Part shown: one piece after another, positions 25,776-34,970 of the stretch
Numbering within the stretch: the first letter of the stretch is position 1
Layout: each line of letters begins with the position of its first letter
Source of the DNA: JBJYIN01 sp046237015
GTDB taxonomy: Bacteria > Pseudomonadota > Gammaproteobacteria > Enterobacterales > Enterobacteriaceae
Length of the DNA: 64,000 nt
Assembly (NCBI RefSeq): GCF_046237015.1
Contig: NZ_JBJYIN010000009.1
Span: 133,803-197,802, forward strand
Direction of reading: 5' to 3'
The notes under the pieces: generated by a model
Told to the model about the DNA's origin: nothing
What the model saw: the letters and a program-made list of their open reading frames with translations, nothing else
The model's database searches: none
Made by a program: the position numbers and the translations under genes

Positions 25776-26141
25776 CTACGCATCACTCGGTTTATACGCC
25801 ACACCATCCACCATGCACAGACAACGTTCATTGACGAAATCAGTAAACACGGTCGTTCTGGCTGGAAATTCCTGTTCGGAAAAATACTCACGAAAGATAT
25901 CCCTGGTTTGACTAAAGTTGGCGCGATGCCTCAAATAAAGATTTAGTTGAACGAGATCCACCAGATCAGCATTCACTGACTGTAGCGTTTTGCGTAATGC
26001 ATTCAAAGAAGCTCGGATCTGAAACTCGACGTCATCTTTTTCATGTCCTCCTGAGTGGTGAGCAAGAAAGATAAAACCGCCTGCTACGACACAGGATGGA
26101 CACGTGTCGTCTTTACATTGTGTTTTCATTCGAGTAATCAC
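25776..26141 (-). CDS. Rid-family (YjgF/YER057c/UK114) protein with an unusual Cys-rich N-terminus
   Basis: 121 residues. The Rid fold is indicated by SLNALRKTLQSVNADLVDLVQLNLYL, REYFSEQEFPARTTVF (with the conserved Arg that in RidA binds the imine/enamine carboxylate) and GVAYKP at the end. RidA hydrolyses reactive enamines from PLP enzymes. Odd points: it starts MITRMKTQCKDDTCPSCV, a Cys-x4-Cys-x2-Cys cluster absent from ordinary Rid proteins, and it lacks the usual N-terminal PxPxGxYS segment, so activity may differ. The GTG start at 26141 has GGAGA 7 bases upstream; the ATG at 26129 is too far from it. It is convergent with valS, and the second valS-tail copy lies on its other side. Confidence 0.7.
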   Translation of the reverse strand: MITRMKTQCKDDTCPSCVVAGGFIFLAHHSGGHEKDDVEFQIRASLNALRKTLQSVNADLVDLVQLNLYLRHRANFSQTRDIFREYFSEQEFPARTTVFTDFVNERCLCMVDGVAYKPSDA

Positions 26142-26309
26142 AGTACTATCTCCACTTTTTTATATGGATTAAATGTACTGGTTATTTATACAGATTAAAA
26201 TGACAAAATGAGTACATCGACATGATGTATTCATGATTGTTTATCGTCAGGAGAAAACAGACGCTATAGGTATTTAACGCTTAGCGGGCATTGGTCAGGG
26301 CAAGTTCTG

Positions 26310-26408
26310 GCGTAAGCTATGGTTGTTGCTGTGCTGTAAGCGTTAACCGACTTCTCCAACGCAAGTGAGTCGGGTAAGCACAAAAGCCTCGTGGTAACAT
26401 GGGGCTTT
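26310..26408 (+). repeat. Diverged duplicate of the valS 3' end and terminator
   Basis: Bases 26327-26353 match 25667-25693 at 24 of 27 positions (GCTG-GCTGTAAGCG-TAACCGA-TTC core, including the valS stop codon). GGGTAAG-AC, GCCTCGT and GGGGCTTT then follow in the same order as after valS, and weaker similarity extends upstream into the last valS codons. The copy is not translated. The Rid gene lies between the two copies. Confidence 0.8.
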
Positions 26409-26561
26409 ATAATTTGAGTTACTGACAACGCGTTATCGTTTTTAACGACGTGCCGGCACTATAGCGTAAAATCCAAAAGAGGCGGGTAATGAGCGTAGCC
26501 GATGAAAATGGTACAGTTGATTTTTAGTATAGGGATTCAAAGAAAAAGGAATGAGGAATAA

Positions 26562-26945
26562 ATGAGTAAATCACGTGTTGTTGTAACTTTTTTAATGCCC
26601 ACATTGGTTTTGTGCTTTATGGCATTTTTGTATACCTTTTTTGAAGGTGTGGATGGGGAAAGAAAAAGTTTTTTAAACAGTTGGGATTTTGTAGCATTAG
26701 TTATCATCTCTGGTCACTTTTTTATATGTTTCTTCGCTTCTATTCTGTTGTATTCAGTGATGAAAAAATACTTTTTAGTTATAATGGCAGTGATAATATA
26801 TCTCTTTACCATTACGACGATAGATTTTGATTACGTCGATTCGTTTTTATTTTCAGCTATTCAATTTACTATTCCAGCATCTGGAGTATTCATCTTGAAA
26901 AGATTCAATAAATCCTGCATGGAATTAAAAAATAATGAGAATTAG
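26562..26945 (+). CDS. Small membrane protein of unknown function
   Basis: 127 residues with about four hydrophobic segments (roughly 7-26, 42-64, 68-85 and 91-110), basic C-terminal end (LKRFNKSC, ELKNNEN). I do not recognise a family. A/T-rich compared with valS, and preceded by a strong ribosome-binding site (AGGAATGAGGAATAA then ATG). A 12-codon ORF (26489-26527) with its own AGGCGGG site precedes it and could be a leader or chance. It lies alone beside the valS-tail duplicate and probably came with the same insertion. Confidence 0.6.
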   Translation: MSKSRVVVTFLMPTLVLCFMAFLYTFFEGVDGERKSFLNSWDFVALVIISGHFFICFFASILLYSVMKKYFLVIMAVIIYLFTITTIDFDYVDSFLFSAIQFTIPASGVFILKRFNKSCMELKNNEN

Positions 26946-27082
26946 CGGTGAAGATTCATATCAAAAATAAGTTGCATCGCAGGGTAGTACGTTAATTTTT
27001 TGACGATATACCGCGTTGGTTATTTCTGATACTGGCCGGTACGTCATTCGTACATTTTTTCCGAATTGTGCAGTTTAATAAC

Positions 27083-27114
27083 ATGAAGAAACCCGTATTT
27101 TCTGGTTTCTTCAT
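27083..27114. terminator. Hairpin between the small membrane protein and dcuA
   Basis: ATGAAGAAACC (27083-27093) and GGTTTCTTCAT (27104-27114) form a perfect 11-bp stem; GGTTTTT follows on the plus strand. Likely terminates the plus-strand gene or dcuA. Confidence 0.65.
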
Positions 27115-27168
27115 GGTTTTTAGATAGGGCTAAACGATGATTAATCGTCGACCTGTTTGCGGTACGTA

Positions 27169-28470
27169 CTACAACAGAATGTTGCCAAGGATAAACCCGA
27201 ATATGACTGACAAGGCAATGGTTAGTACACCGGGGATCAGGAATGAGTGGTTAAACACATATTTCCCAATGCGGGTTGAACCGGTATCGTCCATTTCAAC
27301 GGCAGCCAGTAACGTGGGGTAGGTTGGCAAAACGAACAGTGCAGACACCGCCGCAAATGATGCGACAGCTGTTACAGGAGAGACACCCAGCATTAATGCC
27401 GCTGGCATAAGTGCTTTGGCGGTCGCCGCCTGAGAGTAGAGCAACATGGCAGCAAAAAACATCACGACAGCCAGCATCCACGGATAGCTTTGCAGGAGCG
27501 TTCCCGCAGTTTCCTGAATGTCGGTAATGTGTGCTTTAACAAAAGTATCGCCTAACCATGCGACACCCATGACGCAAACACACGCACTCATGCCCGATTT
27601 AAACGTACCGGCCGCGAGTATTTTTCCGCTGTCAATTTTACACGTGATGCTGATGAGCGTTGCGATTGTCAGCATAAACACAACGATGGCTTCATTACGC
27701 GGCAACACTGGATCGGTAATCAGTTTGACCGTATCGCTGATGGCAGTGGCATAGAATACAACGGCAATGATACCGAGTAAGAACAACAGGACGGAAAGCT
27801 TCGCACCCGGTTTGATTTCCTGTGTTTTCGCACTACGTAAAGCAACTTCGCCTTTTTTCAAACGTTCCTGATAAATCTCGTCGTCTTTCAGCTCTTTTCC
27901 TAAGAAATTGGTGACGATCGCGGTGAGTAAAACGGCAGCCAGCGTTGTTGGAATGCAGATCCCCAGCAGCAGCAAATAACTGATGCCATAGGGCTCTAGA
28001 ATTCCCGCAACAAATACCACGGCGGCAGAAATGGGTGACGCGGTGATGGCAACCTGAGAGGCAACTACGGCGATTGACAGCGGACGTGACGGCCTGATGC
28101 CTTGTTCTTTGGCGACTTCTGCGATTACCGGTAGGGTTGAGAAGGCGGTATGCCCCGTACCAGCCAATAACGTCATAAAATAAGTGACAATTGGCGCGAG
28201 AAAAGTGACGTACTTAGGCTGACGTCGGAGGAGTTTTTCAGCCAGACTGACGAGATAGTCCATGCCTCCAGCCACCTGCATTGCCGCGATGGCGGCGATA
28301 ACTGCCATGATGATTTCGATGACGTCGAAAGGAATAGCGCCTGGTTTTATATGGAAGCCCAGGGTGAGAATTAATACACCCAGGCCACCCGCAAAGCCAA
28401 TGCCTATGCCTCCTAGCCGTGCCCCAATATAGATGGCGAACAGCACAATAATGAGTTCTGGAACCAGCAT
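27169..28470 (-). CDS. dcuA: Anaerobic C4-dicarboxylate transporter DcuA
   Basis: 433 residues, the same as E. coli DcuA. Inner-membrane carrier exchanging aspartate, fumarate, malate and succinate. It begins MLVPELIIVLFAIYIGARLGG and has AMQVAGGMDYLV, ASPISAAVVF, LLYSQAATAKALMPAALML and LPTYPTLLAAVEMDDTGSTRIGK (split: LPTYPTLLAAVEMD, DTGSTRIGKYVFNHSF). These fit DcuA better than DcuB. It follows aspA on the same strand, as in E. coli, giving fumarate production and dicarboxylate exchange. Confidence 0.93.
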   Translation of the reverse strand: MLVPELIIVLFAIYIGARLGGIGIGFAGGLGVLILTLGFHIKPGAIPFDVIEIIMAVIAAIAAMQVAGGMDYLVSLAEKLLRRQPKYVTFLAPIVTYFMTLLAGTGHTAFSTLPVIAEVAKEQGIRPSRPLSIAVVASQVAITASPISAAVVFVAGILEPYGISYLLLLGICIPTTLAAVLLTAIVTNFLGKELKDDEIYQERLKKGEVALRSAKTQEIKPGAKLSVLLFLLGIIAVVFYATAISDTVKLITDPVLPRNEAIVVFMLTIATLISITCKIDSGKILAAGTFKSGMSACVCVMGVAWLGDTFVKAHITDIQETAGTLLQSYPWMLAVVMFFAAMLLYSQAATAKALMPAALMLGVSPVTAVASFAAVSALFVLPTYPTLLAAVEMDDTGSTRIGKYVFNHSFLIPGVLTIALSVIFGFILGNILL

Positions 28471-28642
28471 ACAATGCTCCTTAAAACAATTTGCTTTATC
28501 CGCTATCTTTCATGTCGCTGAGATATTGAACGGTTGATTTCTCTTCCTCCAACCTCTTCCCCTTAGGGAGCGTCATGGCATCCTGAAAATAGCGAACAGA
28601 GTATTATTTTGATTTTTATGGTTTTGTTATTATTCCGAAAAT

Positions 28643-28668
28643 AGGCACATGGCGTTAGCCCTGTGCCT
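28643..28668 (-). terminator. Hairpin between aspA and dcuA
   Basis: AGGCACA (28643-28649) / TGTGCCT (28662-28668) with a 12-base loop, followed on the minus strand by TATTTTC. It lies 25 bases after the aspA stop and may partly terminate aspA transcription. Confidence 0.55.
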
Positions 28669-28692
28669 CATCGTTAATGGTGAGAAAGGTGA

Positions 28693-30132
28693 TTAAACAG
28701 ATTCTTTTTCGTCGGTGTAGCGTTTGGCTTTATAAGCCGGATGCATCAGGTTTTGAATAGAGAAGATGTCATCCAGTTGTTCTTCGGTGAGTAACCCACG
28801 TTCCAGAACGACTTCACGCACGTTTTTACCTGTTTCAGCACAGATTTTCCCAACAATGTCGCCATTGTGGTGGCCGATGAACGGGTTCAGGTAGGTCACG
28901 ATGCCGATAGAATTGAAGACATACGTTTCGCATACGTCTTTGTTGGCAGTGATGCCATTAACGCATTTTTCCAATAGGTTACGACAAGCGTTAGACAGAA
29001 TCTGGATGGATTCGAACATGGCCTGACCAATAACGGGTTCCATCACGTTGAGTTGGAGTTGTCCGGCTTCTGCTGCCATGGTGACGCAGGTATCATTGCC
29101 GATGACCTTGAAGCAAACCTGATTAACCACTTCTGGCACGACCGGGTTAACTTTCGCCGGCATAATGGACGATCCTGCTTGCAACTCTGGCAGGTTGATT
29201 TCGTTCAGACCGGTACGTGGGCCGGAAGAAAGCAAACGCAGATCGTTACAGATCTTCGACAGTTTGACTGCTACACGTTTAAGCGCGCTATGTACCATTA
29301 CATAGGCACCGCAATCTGATGTGGCTTCAATCAGATCCTCGGCAGGAACACAGGGTAATCCGCTGACTTTTGCCAGATATTGAACGGCCAAATGCTGGTA
29401 TTCATCCGGCGTATTCAAACGGGTACCGATTGCCGTTGCACCTAAATTCACTTCCAGCAGCAATTCTGCGGTACGCAGCAGGTTGCGATTTTCTTCTTTC
29501 AACAGGATATTGAATGCATGAAATTCCTGACCCAGCGTCATTGGTACGGCATCTTGTAACTGAGTCCGGCCCATTTTCAGAATATTTTCAAATTCTTTCG
29601 CTTTCCGTTCAAAGCCTTCACCCAACAGCGTGATTGAATCCACCAATTTCAGGATAGAGCTATAAACGGCCAGACGGAATCCGGTTGGATAAGCATCGTT
29701 GGTCGATTGGCATTTGTTCAGATGGTCATTTGGATTAAGGTATTGATATTCGCCTTTTTGGTGCCCCATCAGTTCCAGACCAATATTTGCCAACACTTCG
29801 TTGGTATTCATATTGACAGAGGTGCCAGCGCCACCCTGGTAGACGTCAACAGGGAATTGATCCAGGCATTTGCCATTATTCAGCACTTCATCACAAGCCT
29901 GAATAATGGTATCAGCAATTTTACGCGGGATGGTTTGTAGTTCCCGGTTTGCTAATGCGGCGGATTTTTTTACCATAACCATCGCACGTACAAATTCGGG
30001 AATATCACTGATGGTATTTTCACTGATATAAAAGTTTTCGATAGCCCGCAGGGTGTGAACGCCATAGTACGCATCAGCGGGAACTTCACGTGTACCTAAT
30101 AGGTCTTCTTCTATACGAATGTTATTTGACAT
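28693..30132 (-). CDS. aspA: Aspartate ammonia-lyase
   Basis: Converts L-aspartate to fumarate and ammonia; cytoplasmic tetramer of the fumarase/aspartase superfamily. 479 residues (E. coli 478), beginning MSNNIRIEEDLLGTREVPADAYYGVHTLRAIENF-type sequence (MSNNIRIEEDLLGTREV). The superfamily signature GSSIMPAKVNPVVPE carries the catalytic serine loop; TNDAYPTGFR and GAGTSVNMNTNEV are further substrate-binding segments. Paired with dcuA for anaerobic fumarate respiration and aspartate use. Confidence 0.96.
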   Translation of the reverse strand: MSNNIRIEEDLLGTREVPADAYYGVHTLRAIENFYISENTISDIPEFVRAMVMVKKSAALANRELQTIPRKIADTIIQACDEVLNNGKCLDQFPVDVYQGGAGTSVNMNTNEVLANIGLELMGHQKGEYQYLNPNDHLNKCQSTNDAYPTGFRLAVYSSILKLVDSITLLGEGFERKAKEFENILKMGRTQLQDAVPMTLGQEFHAFNILLKEENRNLLRTAELLLEVNLGATAIGTRLNTPDEYQHLAVQYLAKVSGLPCVPAEDLIEATSDCGAYVMVHSALKRVAVKLSKICNDLRLLSSGPRTGLNEINLPELQAGSSIMPAKVNPVVPEVVNQVCFKVIGNDTCVTMAAEAGQLQLNVMEPVIGQAMFESIQILSNACRNLLEKCVNGITANKDVCETYVFNSIGIVTYLNPFIGHHNGDIVGKICAETGKNVREVVLERGLLTEEQLDDIFSIQNLMHPAYKAKRYTDEKESV

Positions 30133-30175
30133 AACTATTATTCCTTTATCTTGCTCGATTGCATTTGATGGTATT

Positions 30176-30255
30176 TATACCCGTCATACTTCAAGCTGCT
30201 TGCGGCGTTAAAAATGCTAACGTTTTACCACGCAATTTGAATTATTTTTGGTATA
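30176..30255. repeat. 80-bp imperfect palindromic intergenic repeat
   Basis: The two ends, TATACCCGTCATACTTCAAGC and the reverse complement of the right end TATACCAAAAATAATTCAAAT, match at TATACC and TTCAA-TGC. Elements starting ATACCCGTCATACTTCAAG are, from memory, common between genes in Pectobacterium and relatives; this copy is degenerate. It lies upstream of aspA. Confidence 0.55.
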
Positions 30256-30286
30256 GCCAATTTGTTAATAAGGTAATACCTGACCC

Positions 30287-30308
30287 TCACGATTTTATTA
30301 AATCGTGA
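30287..30308. promoter_or_regulatory. Perfect palindrome upstream of aspA
   Basis: TCACGATTT-TATT-AAATCGTGA, nine-base arms without mismatch, 155 bases before aspA and 112 bases after the end of the LysR gene. Not a good FNR or CRP consensus. Operator or stem of unknown use. Confidence 0.4.
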
Positions 30309-30419
30309 TCGAATAATTATTTTATTAGGACGACCAATGACATATACATTTGTCGTCTCATTTAATTTTAAGTTCTATCTACATCGATCACGCGGCCCTA
30401 ATGATCGAAAAATAAAGCC

Positions 30420-31418
30420 TTACTGTTCGGTGTTATCTGAATTAATAGAAACCAGCTTTTCTATTCCTCGATTAAGGTTCTCCAGTTTTGGAATAAATAC
30501 GGTCTTAATAATTTCATGTGTTACATCACAGGCTTCGTCAAAGAATGCGCTGTATTCATCGCGATGTCCGACAATATAAAGTGAACGTTTAATGTTTAAC
30601 TGATCAGGCATATGTGTCAAAACCTGACGAGAGTAAGTTTCCGACTGTAGAAAACTGATGGGGCTGGTGACAGCCCAGCCGATGCCAGCCGCAACCATGG
30701 ACGTCAATGTGTCCGCATTATCGAACTCAAGCATATTGGGTACGCGAATATCGATTCTGCGCAAGTAACGTTCAATCTGCATACCGATCTGTGAGTTACG
30801 ATTAAACCTTACCAGCGGTAGTGCGGCAGACAACTCGCGAATATCTTCGATGGTTTTTATACGTTTGCGATATTCGGGTGGCGTAATAATGAAGTAGCCT
30901 TCTGAAAATAGGCGGTAACGCACAACGCCATCGGTGTCGATTAGCGGATCGCTGGTGACGATAAGGTCAAGTTCACGTCGCATCAGCGCTTCACCCTGCT
31001 GAGAGCTCAGCCCGGTGCGAATCAACAGCTGTGATGAATTGTTCATCAGGCGCTTAGTGAATATGGGGCCACACGTGATGGCAAAAGAGTCAACCAAACC
31101 GATCCGCAAGTCGGGCTTGATGCCTTTCCCGGCTTCCAGAACCTGTGCTTTCAGGTTCGCAATTTCTTCGGTAAGCACTTCTCCCCGATTTTTCAACGCG
31201 ATACCATAGGGGGTGAGGACAAAAGGGCGTCTCGCCCGATTGACCAACATCACGCCGAATTCCTCTTCCAGTAATCTGATCGTTTGCGAAACGGCAGAGG
31301 GGGTCAGACCCAGTCGCGTAGCGGCTGCTGTCATACTCCCTGCCTCAGCCATCGTCACAAAGACGTGGACTGCATACATATCGATCGATTTATTGGCGGA
31401 CATTATTCGTTTAACCAT
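30420..31418 (-). CDS. LysR-family transcriptional regulator
   Basis: 332-residue LysR-type regulator. Winged helix GSMTAAATRLGLTPSAVSQTI near residues 27-47; the rest is a periplasmic-binding-protein-like effector domain. ATG 31418 has AGG about 10 bases upstream; ATG 31403 is an alternative. It stands upstream of aspA-dcuA on the same strand but 287 bases away, so it is probably a separate unit. Target unknown. Confidence 0.82.
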   Translation of the reverse strand: MVKRIMSANKSIDMYAVHVFVTMAEAGSMTAAATRLGLTPSAVSQTIRLLEEEFGVMLVNRARRPFVLTPYGIALKNRGEVLTEEIANLKAQVLEAGKGIKPDLRIGLVDSFAITCGPIFTKRLMNNSSQLLIRTGLSSQQGEALMRRELDLIVTSDPLIDTDGVVRYRLFSEGYFIITPPEYRKRIKTIEDIRELSAALPLVRFNRNSQIGMQIERYLRRIDIRVPNMLEFDNADTLTSMVAAGIGWAVTSPISFLQSETYSRQVLTHMPDQLNIKRSLYIVGHRDEYSAFFDEACDVTHEIIKTVFIPKLENLNRGIEKLVSINSDNTEQ

Positions 31419-31945
31419 GTGTTATTGCCTGCGGTATAAGGGAGCTTGCTCAATGAAGCAACGAGATAAACGGTAGTTTACCTCATATTATCCCGCCAGC
31501 AGACGCGGTAACTGATGCCAGCTTAGTGAGCAAAATTCGGGAAAAATATAGTCTGTGTCACTGATTAATTTTTTCTTATAACCAGATGTAGTTAATCTGA
31601 AAGTAGCAGAAACGTGAAGTATTACCGCGAATGATATAAGTGTTAACAATAGATTAACCTAATGATTATTAATACTATTTCTCTACGGTTTGCTTTCCAT
31701 TGGTTTTGAAGTAATTTTTTTCTGCAATGCGATGTTGCTTGTTGTTATACCCTTTGCTCGATGTGGTGCCCGGATATGTTGTGTAAGTGTGAGCGAAAAA
31801 TAAGAGCGCAATGTATCAAATTTTTTGTATTGATCGATAGCCTCTGCCTGAATGATGGGCATACCATCATGTGCATCGCGATGACGCCAGAGGACATTCA
31901 ATCTGCTTCATCGACAGGCTGAATGCTTCGATGCCACCTTTCATT
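31419..31945. other. Gene-free stretch between the LysR gene and rtcR
   Basis: No convincing coding region. A 72-codon minus-strand frame (31683-31901) has no ribosome-binding site and no recognisable sequence. A short palindrome TAAAC-GGTA-GTTTA (31467-31480) lies near the LysR start and may be its own operator. Confidence 0.4.
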
Positions 31946-33538
31946 TCATCCCTTTAGTTTTAACGCTTCCCAACTTAGCCCAAAACGTGCCAGATACTTA
32001 CGTAGTCGGTCAGCGTCGTTAGGCTTTTGTTTTTGCTGGCGCGAGACGGCGAACAGGCGGCGACCCGCTTCGGAGAGCGAATTAGATGTGCGACAGACAT
32101 CGAGTACGGTTTCAAGTTGGCGTTGCTCAAAGAGGTCGATGTTAGCAAGTTCTGGCGGCAGTTCGGGGGATAGCGCAACTGCTGGCGTATCGATCTGCCA
32201 ACTGGTTTGCAGACGGGCAATTTCTTCTTCTACCAGTGCAGCGGTGATGCGACCTTGTTCCGCTAGCGTCGCCATACGGGCGATAGAAGAACCGAGTTCG
32301 CGAAAGTTGCCGCGCCAAGCGGCCTGTGGCGAGCAGGTAAAGGTCAGGTAGCGCTGGCGTGCGTCTTTATCGAAACGGATCTGCGTTTGGTGGTCACGCG
32401 CAAAGCGTTGCAGCTCGTAGTCAATGTTGGGTTCGATGTCTTCCCGGCGCTCAGCCAGTCCCGGCAGAGGGAACGTCCACATATTGATACGCGCATAGAG
32501 ATCTTCACGAAATTTACCCTGTGCGATCCACTCGTGCAGATTACGGTGCGTGCCAGCAATCAACTGGAAATCGCTACTGACCTCCTTATCCGAGCCAAAC
32601 GGTAAAAATCTTTTTTCTTCAATGGCCTTGAGCAACATCGCCTGTTCATCCAGCCCCAGTTCGGCAATTTCATCCAGAAACAGCATGCCGCCATCCGCTT
32701 CACGTAACAGCCCCGTTCTTGCCTGTAACGCACCGGTAAATGCCCCCTTTACGTGGCCGAACAACGTTGACATCGCGTTATCGCCGCGCAGCGTGGCACA
32801 GTTGACGGCGATGAAGCGACCGCTCACCAAATGGCGCGACTGGCGTAGCTGATAGATGCGCTGTGCCAGAAAGGATTTCCCCGCGCCCGTCGGGCCGGTC
32901 AGGAGCATCGGCGCGGTGGAGCGTAGCGCGACACGTTCAATCTGGTCGATCAGCGCGTTAAACGTCGCGTTACGCGTCTCAATGCCAGATTTCAGGAACG
33001 AGACGGAACGCTGCTGCTCGTGTTGAAAGCGGCTGGTAAGTGTGGCGTAGCGGCTAAGATCCAGATCGATAATGGAATAGATACCTTGCGGTGCCGGGCG
33101 ATCCGCTTGTTCTCCCGGCGCGGTTTGCAGCAGTTTGGCGGGTAGGTAGCGGGCTTCCGTCAGTAGGAACCAGCAGATCTGTACGACGTGGGTGCCAGTG
33201 GTGATGTGAACAAAATACTCTTCGTTCTCGGTATCGAAGGTATAGCGGCTTGCGAAATCCAGAAAAGCGCTATAGACCTCTTCCAGATTCCACGGATCGC
33301 GCAGTTCAACGGTCTGAAGCGTCACCTGCGTCGCGGGTGACACCGAGGCGATATCCTCCGCCACCTGTTGTGCCATTCCCCCGTTACGTGACTGATGCAG
33401 CAGTTCCAGTCTATCGACCGGAAAATCGGGTTGCTGGCACAGGCCGACGGTAGGTCGCCACTTTGTCCAGCGATTCTCCCGTTTCCCTCGTTTGTCCAAC
33501 TTGGTACCGAGTACACCAATAACAACACGACGCTTCAT
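31946..33538 (-). CDS. rtcR: sigma-54-dependent activator of RNA repair, RtcR
   Basis: 530 residues (E. coli RtcR 532). The N-terminal about 180 residues form a CARF-like sensor domain, which in RtcR is thought to sense RNA fragments with cyclic phosphate ends. The AAA+ domain has Walker A GPTGAGKS, the sigma-54 contact loop GAFTGA, and LFLDEIAELGLDEQ. The C-terminal region has a Fis-like helix-turn-helix (SLSEAGRRLFAVSRQQ). Divergent from rtcB, whose promoter is a sigma-54 type. ATG 33538 with AGGT upstream. Confidence 0.95.
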   Translation of the reverse strand: MKRRVVIGVLGTKLDKRGKRENRWTKWRPTVGLCQQPDFPVDRLELLHQSRNGGMAQQVAEDIASVSPATQVTLQTVELRDPWNLEEVYSAFLDFASRYTFDTENEEYFVHITTGTHVVQICWFLLTEARYLPAKLLQTAPGEQADRPAPQGIYSIIDLDLSRYATLTSRFQHEQQRSVSFLKSGIETRNATFNALIDQIERVALRSTAPMLLTGPTGAGKSFLAQRIYQLRQSRHLVSGRFIAVNCATLRGDNAMSTLFGHVKGAFTGALQARTGLLREADGGMLFLDEIAELGLDEQAMLLKAIEEKRFLPFGSDKEVSSDFQLIAGTHRNLHEWIAQGKFREDLYARINMWTFPLPGLAERREDIEPNIDYELQRFARDHQTQIRFDKDARQRYLTFTCSPQAAWRGNFRELGSSIARMATLAEQGRITAALVEEEIARLQTSWQIDTPAVALSPELPPELANIDLFEQRQLETVLDVCRTSNSLSEAGRRLFAVSRQQKQKPNDADRLRKYLARFGLSWEALKLKG

Positions 33539-33673
33539 GCTATACCTGATTATAAATTATTATCCTATGGGATAATTTACCTGTTCTGTTTTTCTGGCGC
33601 TAGTTTCGGTGTTAAGTTTTTTATTATTTATTTATCAAATGATTATGTTTTATTTTCGTCTTTTTTAGAAAAA

Positions 33674-33689
33674 TGGCACGCCTTTCGCT
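33674..33689 (+). promoter_or_regulatory. sigma-54 promoter of the rtcB operon
   Basis: TGGCACG-CCTT-TCGCT: perfect -24 element and GC at -12 with correct spacing, 39 bases before the rtcB start and opposite rtcR. Confidence 0.85.
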
Positions 33690-33727
33690 ATGTCTATGGC
33701 AAACGACGACAAACAAAGGGAATAAAA

Positions 33728-34966
33728 ATGGAAGAGATGAACACGCAGGATTACGACATGATGTCGCCAGTGAATAGCGCGTCCGTAAAAATGTGGACGC
33801 AGGGCGTACCTGTGGAGCCGGAAGCTCGTGACCAACTGCTGAATACGGCCAAAATGCCGTTCATTTTTAAACACCTGGCGGTAATGCCGGATGTGCATCT
33901 GGGAAAAGGTTCGACGATTGGTAGTGTGATCCCGACGCGTGGCGCGATTATTCCTGCCGCAGTGGGAGTGGATATCGGATGTGGGATGATTGCCGTGCGT
34001 ACGTCACTGGTTGCCAGTGACCTGCCTGATAACCTTCTGGGACTGCGTAGCGCGATTGAGCAGGCAGTGCCGCACGGACGTAGTAGCGCAACACGTTCCA
34101 AACGTGACGTCGGTTCCTGGCATACCCCGCCGCAGACGGTGGATGTTCACTGGTCATTGCTGGAACCACGTTTTAAACGTTTGACGGATAAATATCCTCA
34201 GTTGCTGAAAACCAACAACTATCAGCATCTGGGAACGTTAGGAACCGGTAACCACTTTATTGAGATCTGTCTGGACGAAGCAGATCGCGTGTGGGTGATG
34301 TTGCACAGCGGGTCACGTGGCGTCGGTAATGCGATTGGATCGTTGTTCATCAAGCTGGCGCAAGAAGATATGCAGCAGCACATTGCGAATCTGCCGGACC
34401 GTAATCTGGCCTATTTCGAGGAAGGTAGCCTGCATTTTGACGATTACATCGAAGCGGTGGAATGGGCACAGGATTTTGCTCGTCATAACCGTGAAGTGAT
34501 GATGTCGCATACGTTGGCGGCGCTGTCCCGTATTGTGACGAAGCCGTTTACTACTCAGCAGGAAGCCGTGAATTGCCACCATAACTACGTGCAGCGCGAA
34601 ACGCACTTTGGTGAATCGGTGCTGATCACCCGTAAAGGGGCGGTGTCGGCGCAGAAAGGCCAAATGGGGATTATTCCGGGGTCGATGGGCGCGAAGAGCT
34701 TCATCGTGCGTGGATTAGGGAACGAAGAGAGCTTCTGTTCCTGTAGCCACGGTGCGGGGAGAACGATGAGCCGTACTGCGGCGAAAAAACGCTTCACCGT
34801 AGCCGATCAGATTCGTGCAACCGCGCACGTTGAATGCAGAAAAGACAGCGACGTGATCGATGAAATTCCGATGGCGTACAAAGATATCGATAAGGTGATG
34901 GCGGCACAGTCGTCGCTGGTGGAAATAGTACATACGCTGCGCCAGGTGGTGTGTGTTAAAGGATGA
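33728..34966 (+). CDS. rtcB: RNA-splicing ligase RtcB
   Basis: Joins 2',3'-cyclic-phosphate (or 3'-phosphate) and 5'-OH RNA ends with GTP and Mn2+. From ATG 33728 it has 412 residues (E. coli 408). Motifs: VMPDVHLGKGSTIGSV, GVDIGCGM (metal-binding Asp and Cys, about 81-87), TLGTGNHFIE, and the guanylylated histidine in SHGAGRTMSR. AAGGGA precedes the start; the open frame extends far upstream but only as a shadow. First gene of a sigma-54-driven operon. No rtcA (cyclase) follows; the partners here differ from E. coli. Confidence 0.96.
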   Translation: MEEMNTQDYDMMSPVNSASVKMWTQGVPVEPEARDQLLNTAKMPFIFKHLAVMPDVHLGKGSTIGSVIPTRGAIIPAAVGVDIGCGMIAVRTSLVASDLPDNLLGLRSAIEQAVPHGRSSATRSKRDVGSWHTPPQTVDVHWSLLEPRFKRLTDKYPQLLKTNNYQHLGTLGTGNHFIEICLDEADRVWVMLHSGSRGVGNAIGSLFIKLAQEDMQQHIANLPDRNLAYFEEGSLHFDDYIEAVEWAQDFARHNREVMMSHTLAALSRIVTKPFTTQQEAVNCHHNYVQRETHFGESVLITRKGAVSAQKGQMGIIPGSMGAKSFIVRGLGNEESFCSCSHGAGRTMSRTAAKKRFTVADQIRATAHVECRKDSDVIDEIPMAYKDIDKVMAAQSSLVEIVHTLRQVVCVKG

Positions 34967-34970
34967 GATC

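Noticed and set aside
31683..31901. 72-codon minus-strand ORF between the LysR gene and rtcR
   Set aside because: No ribosome-binding site, no recognisable motifs, unusual composition; probably chance.
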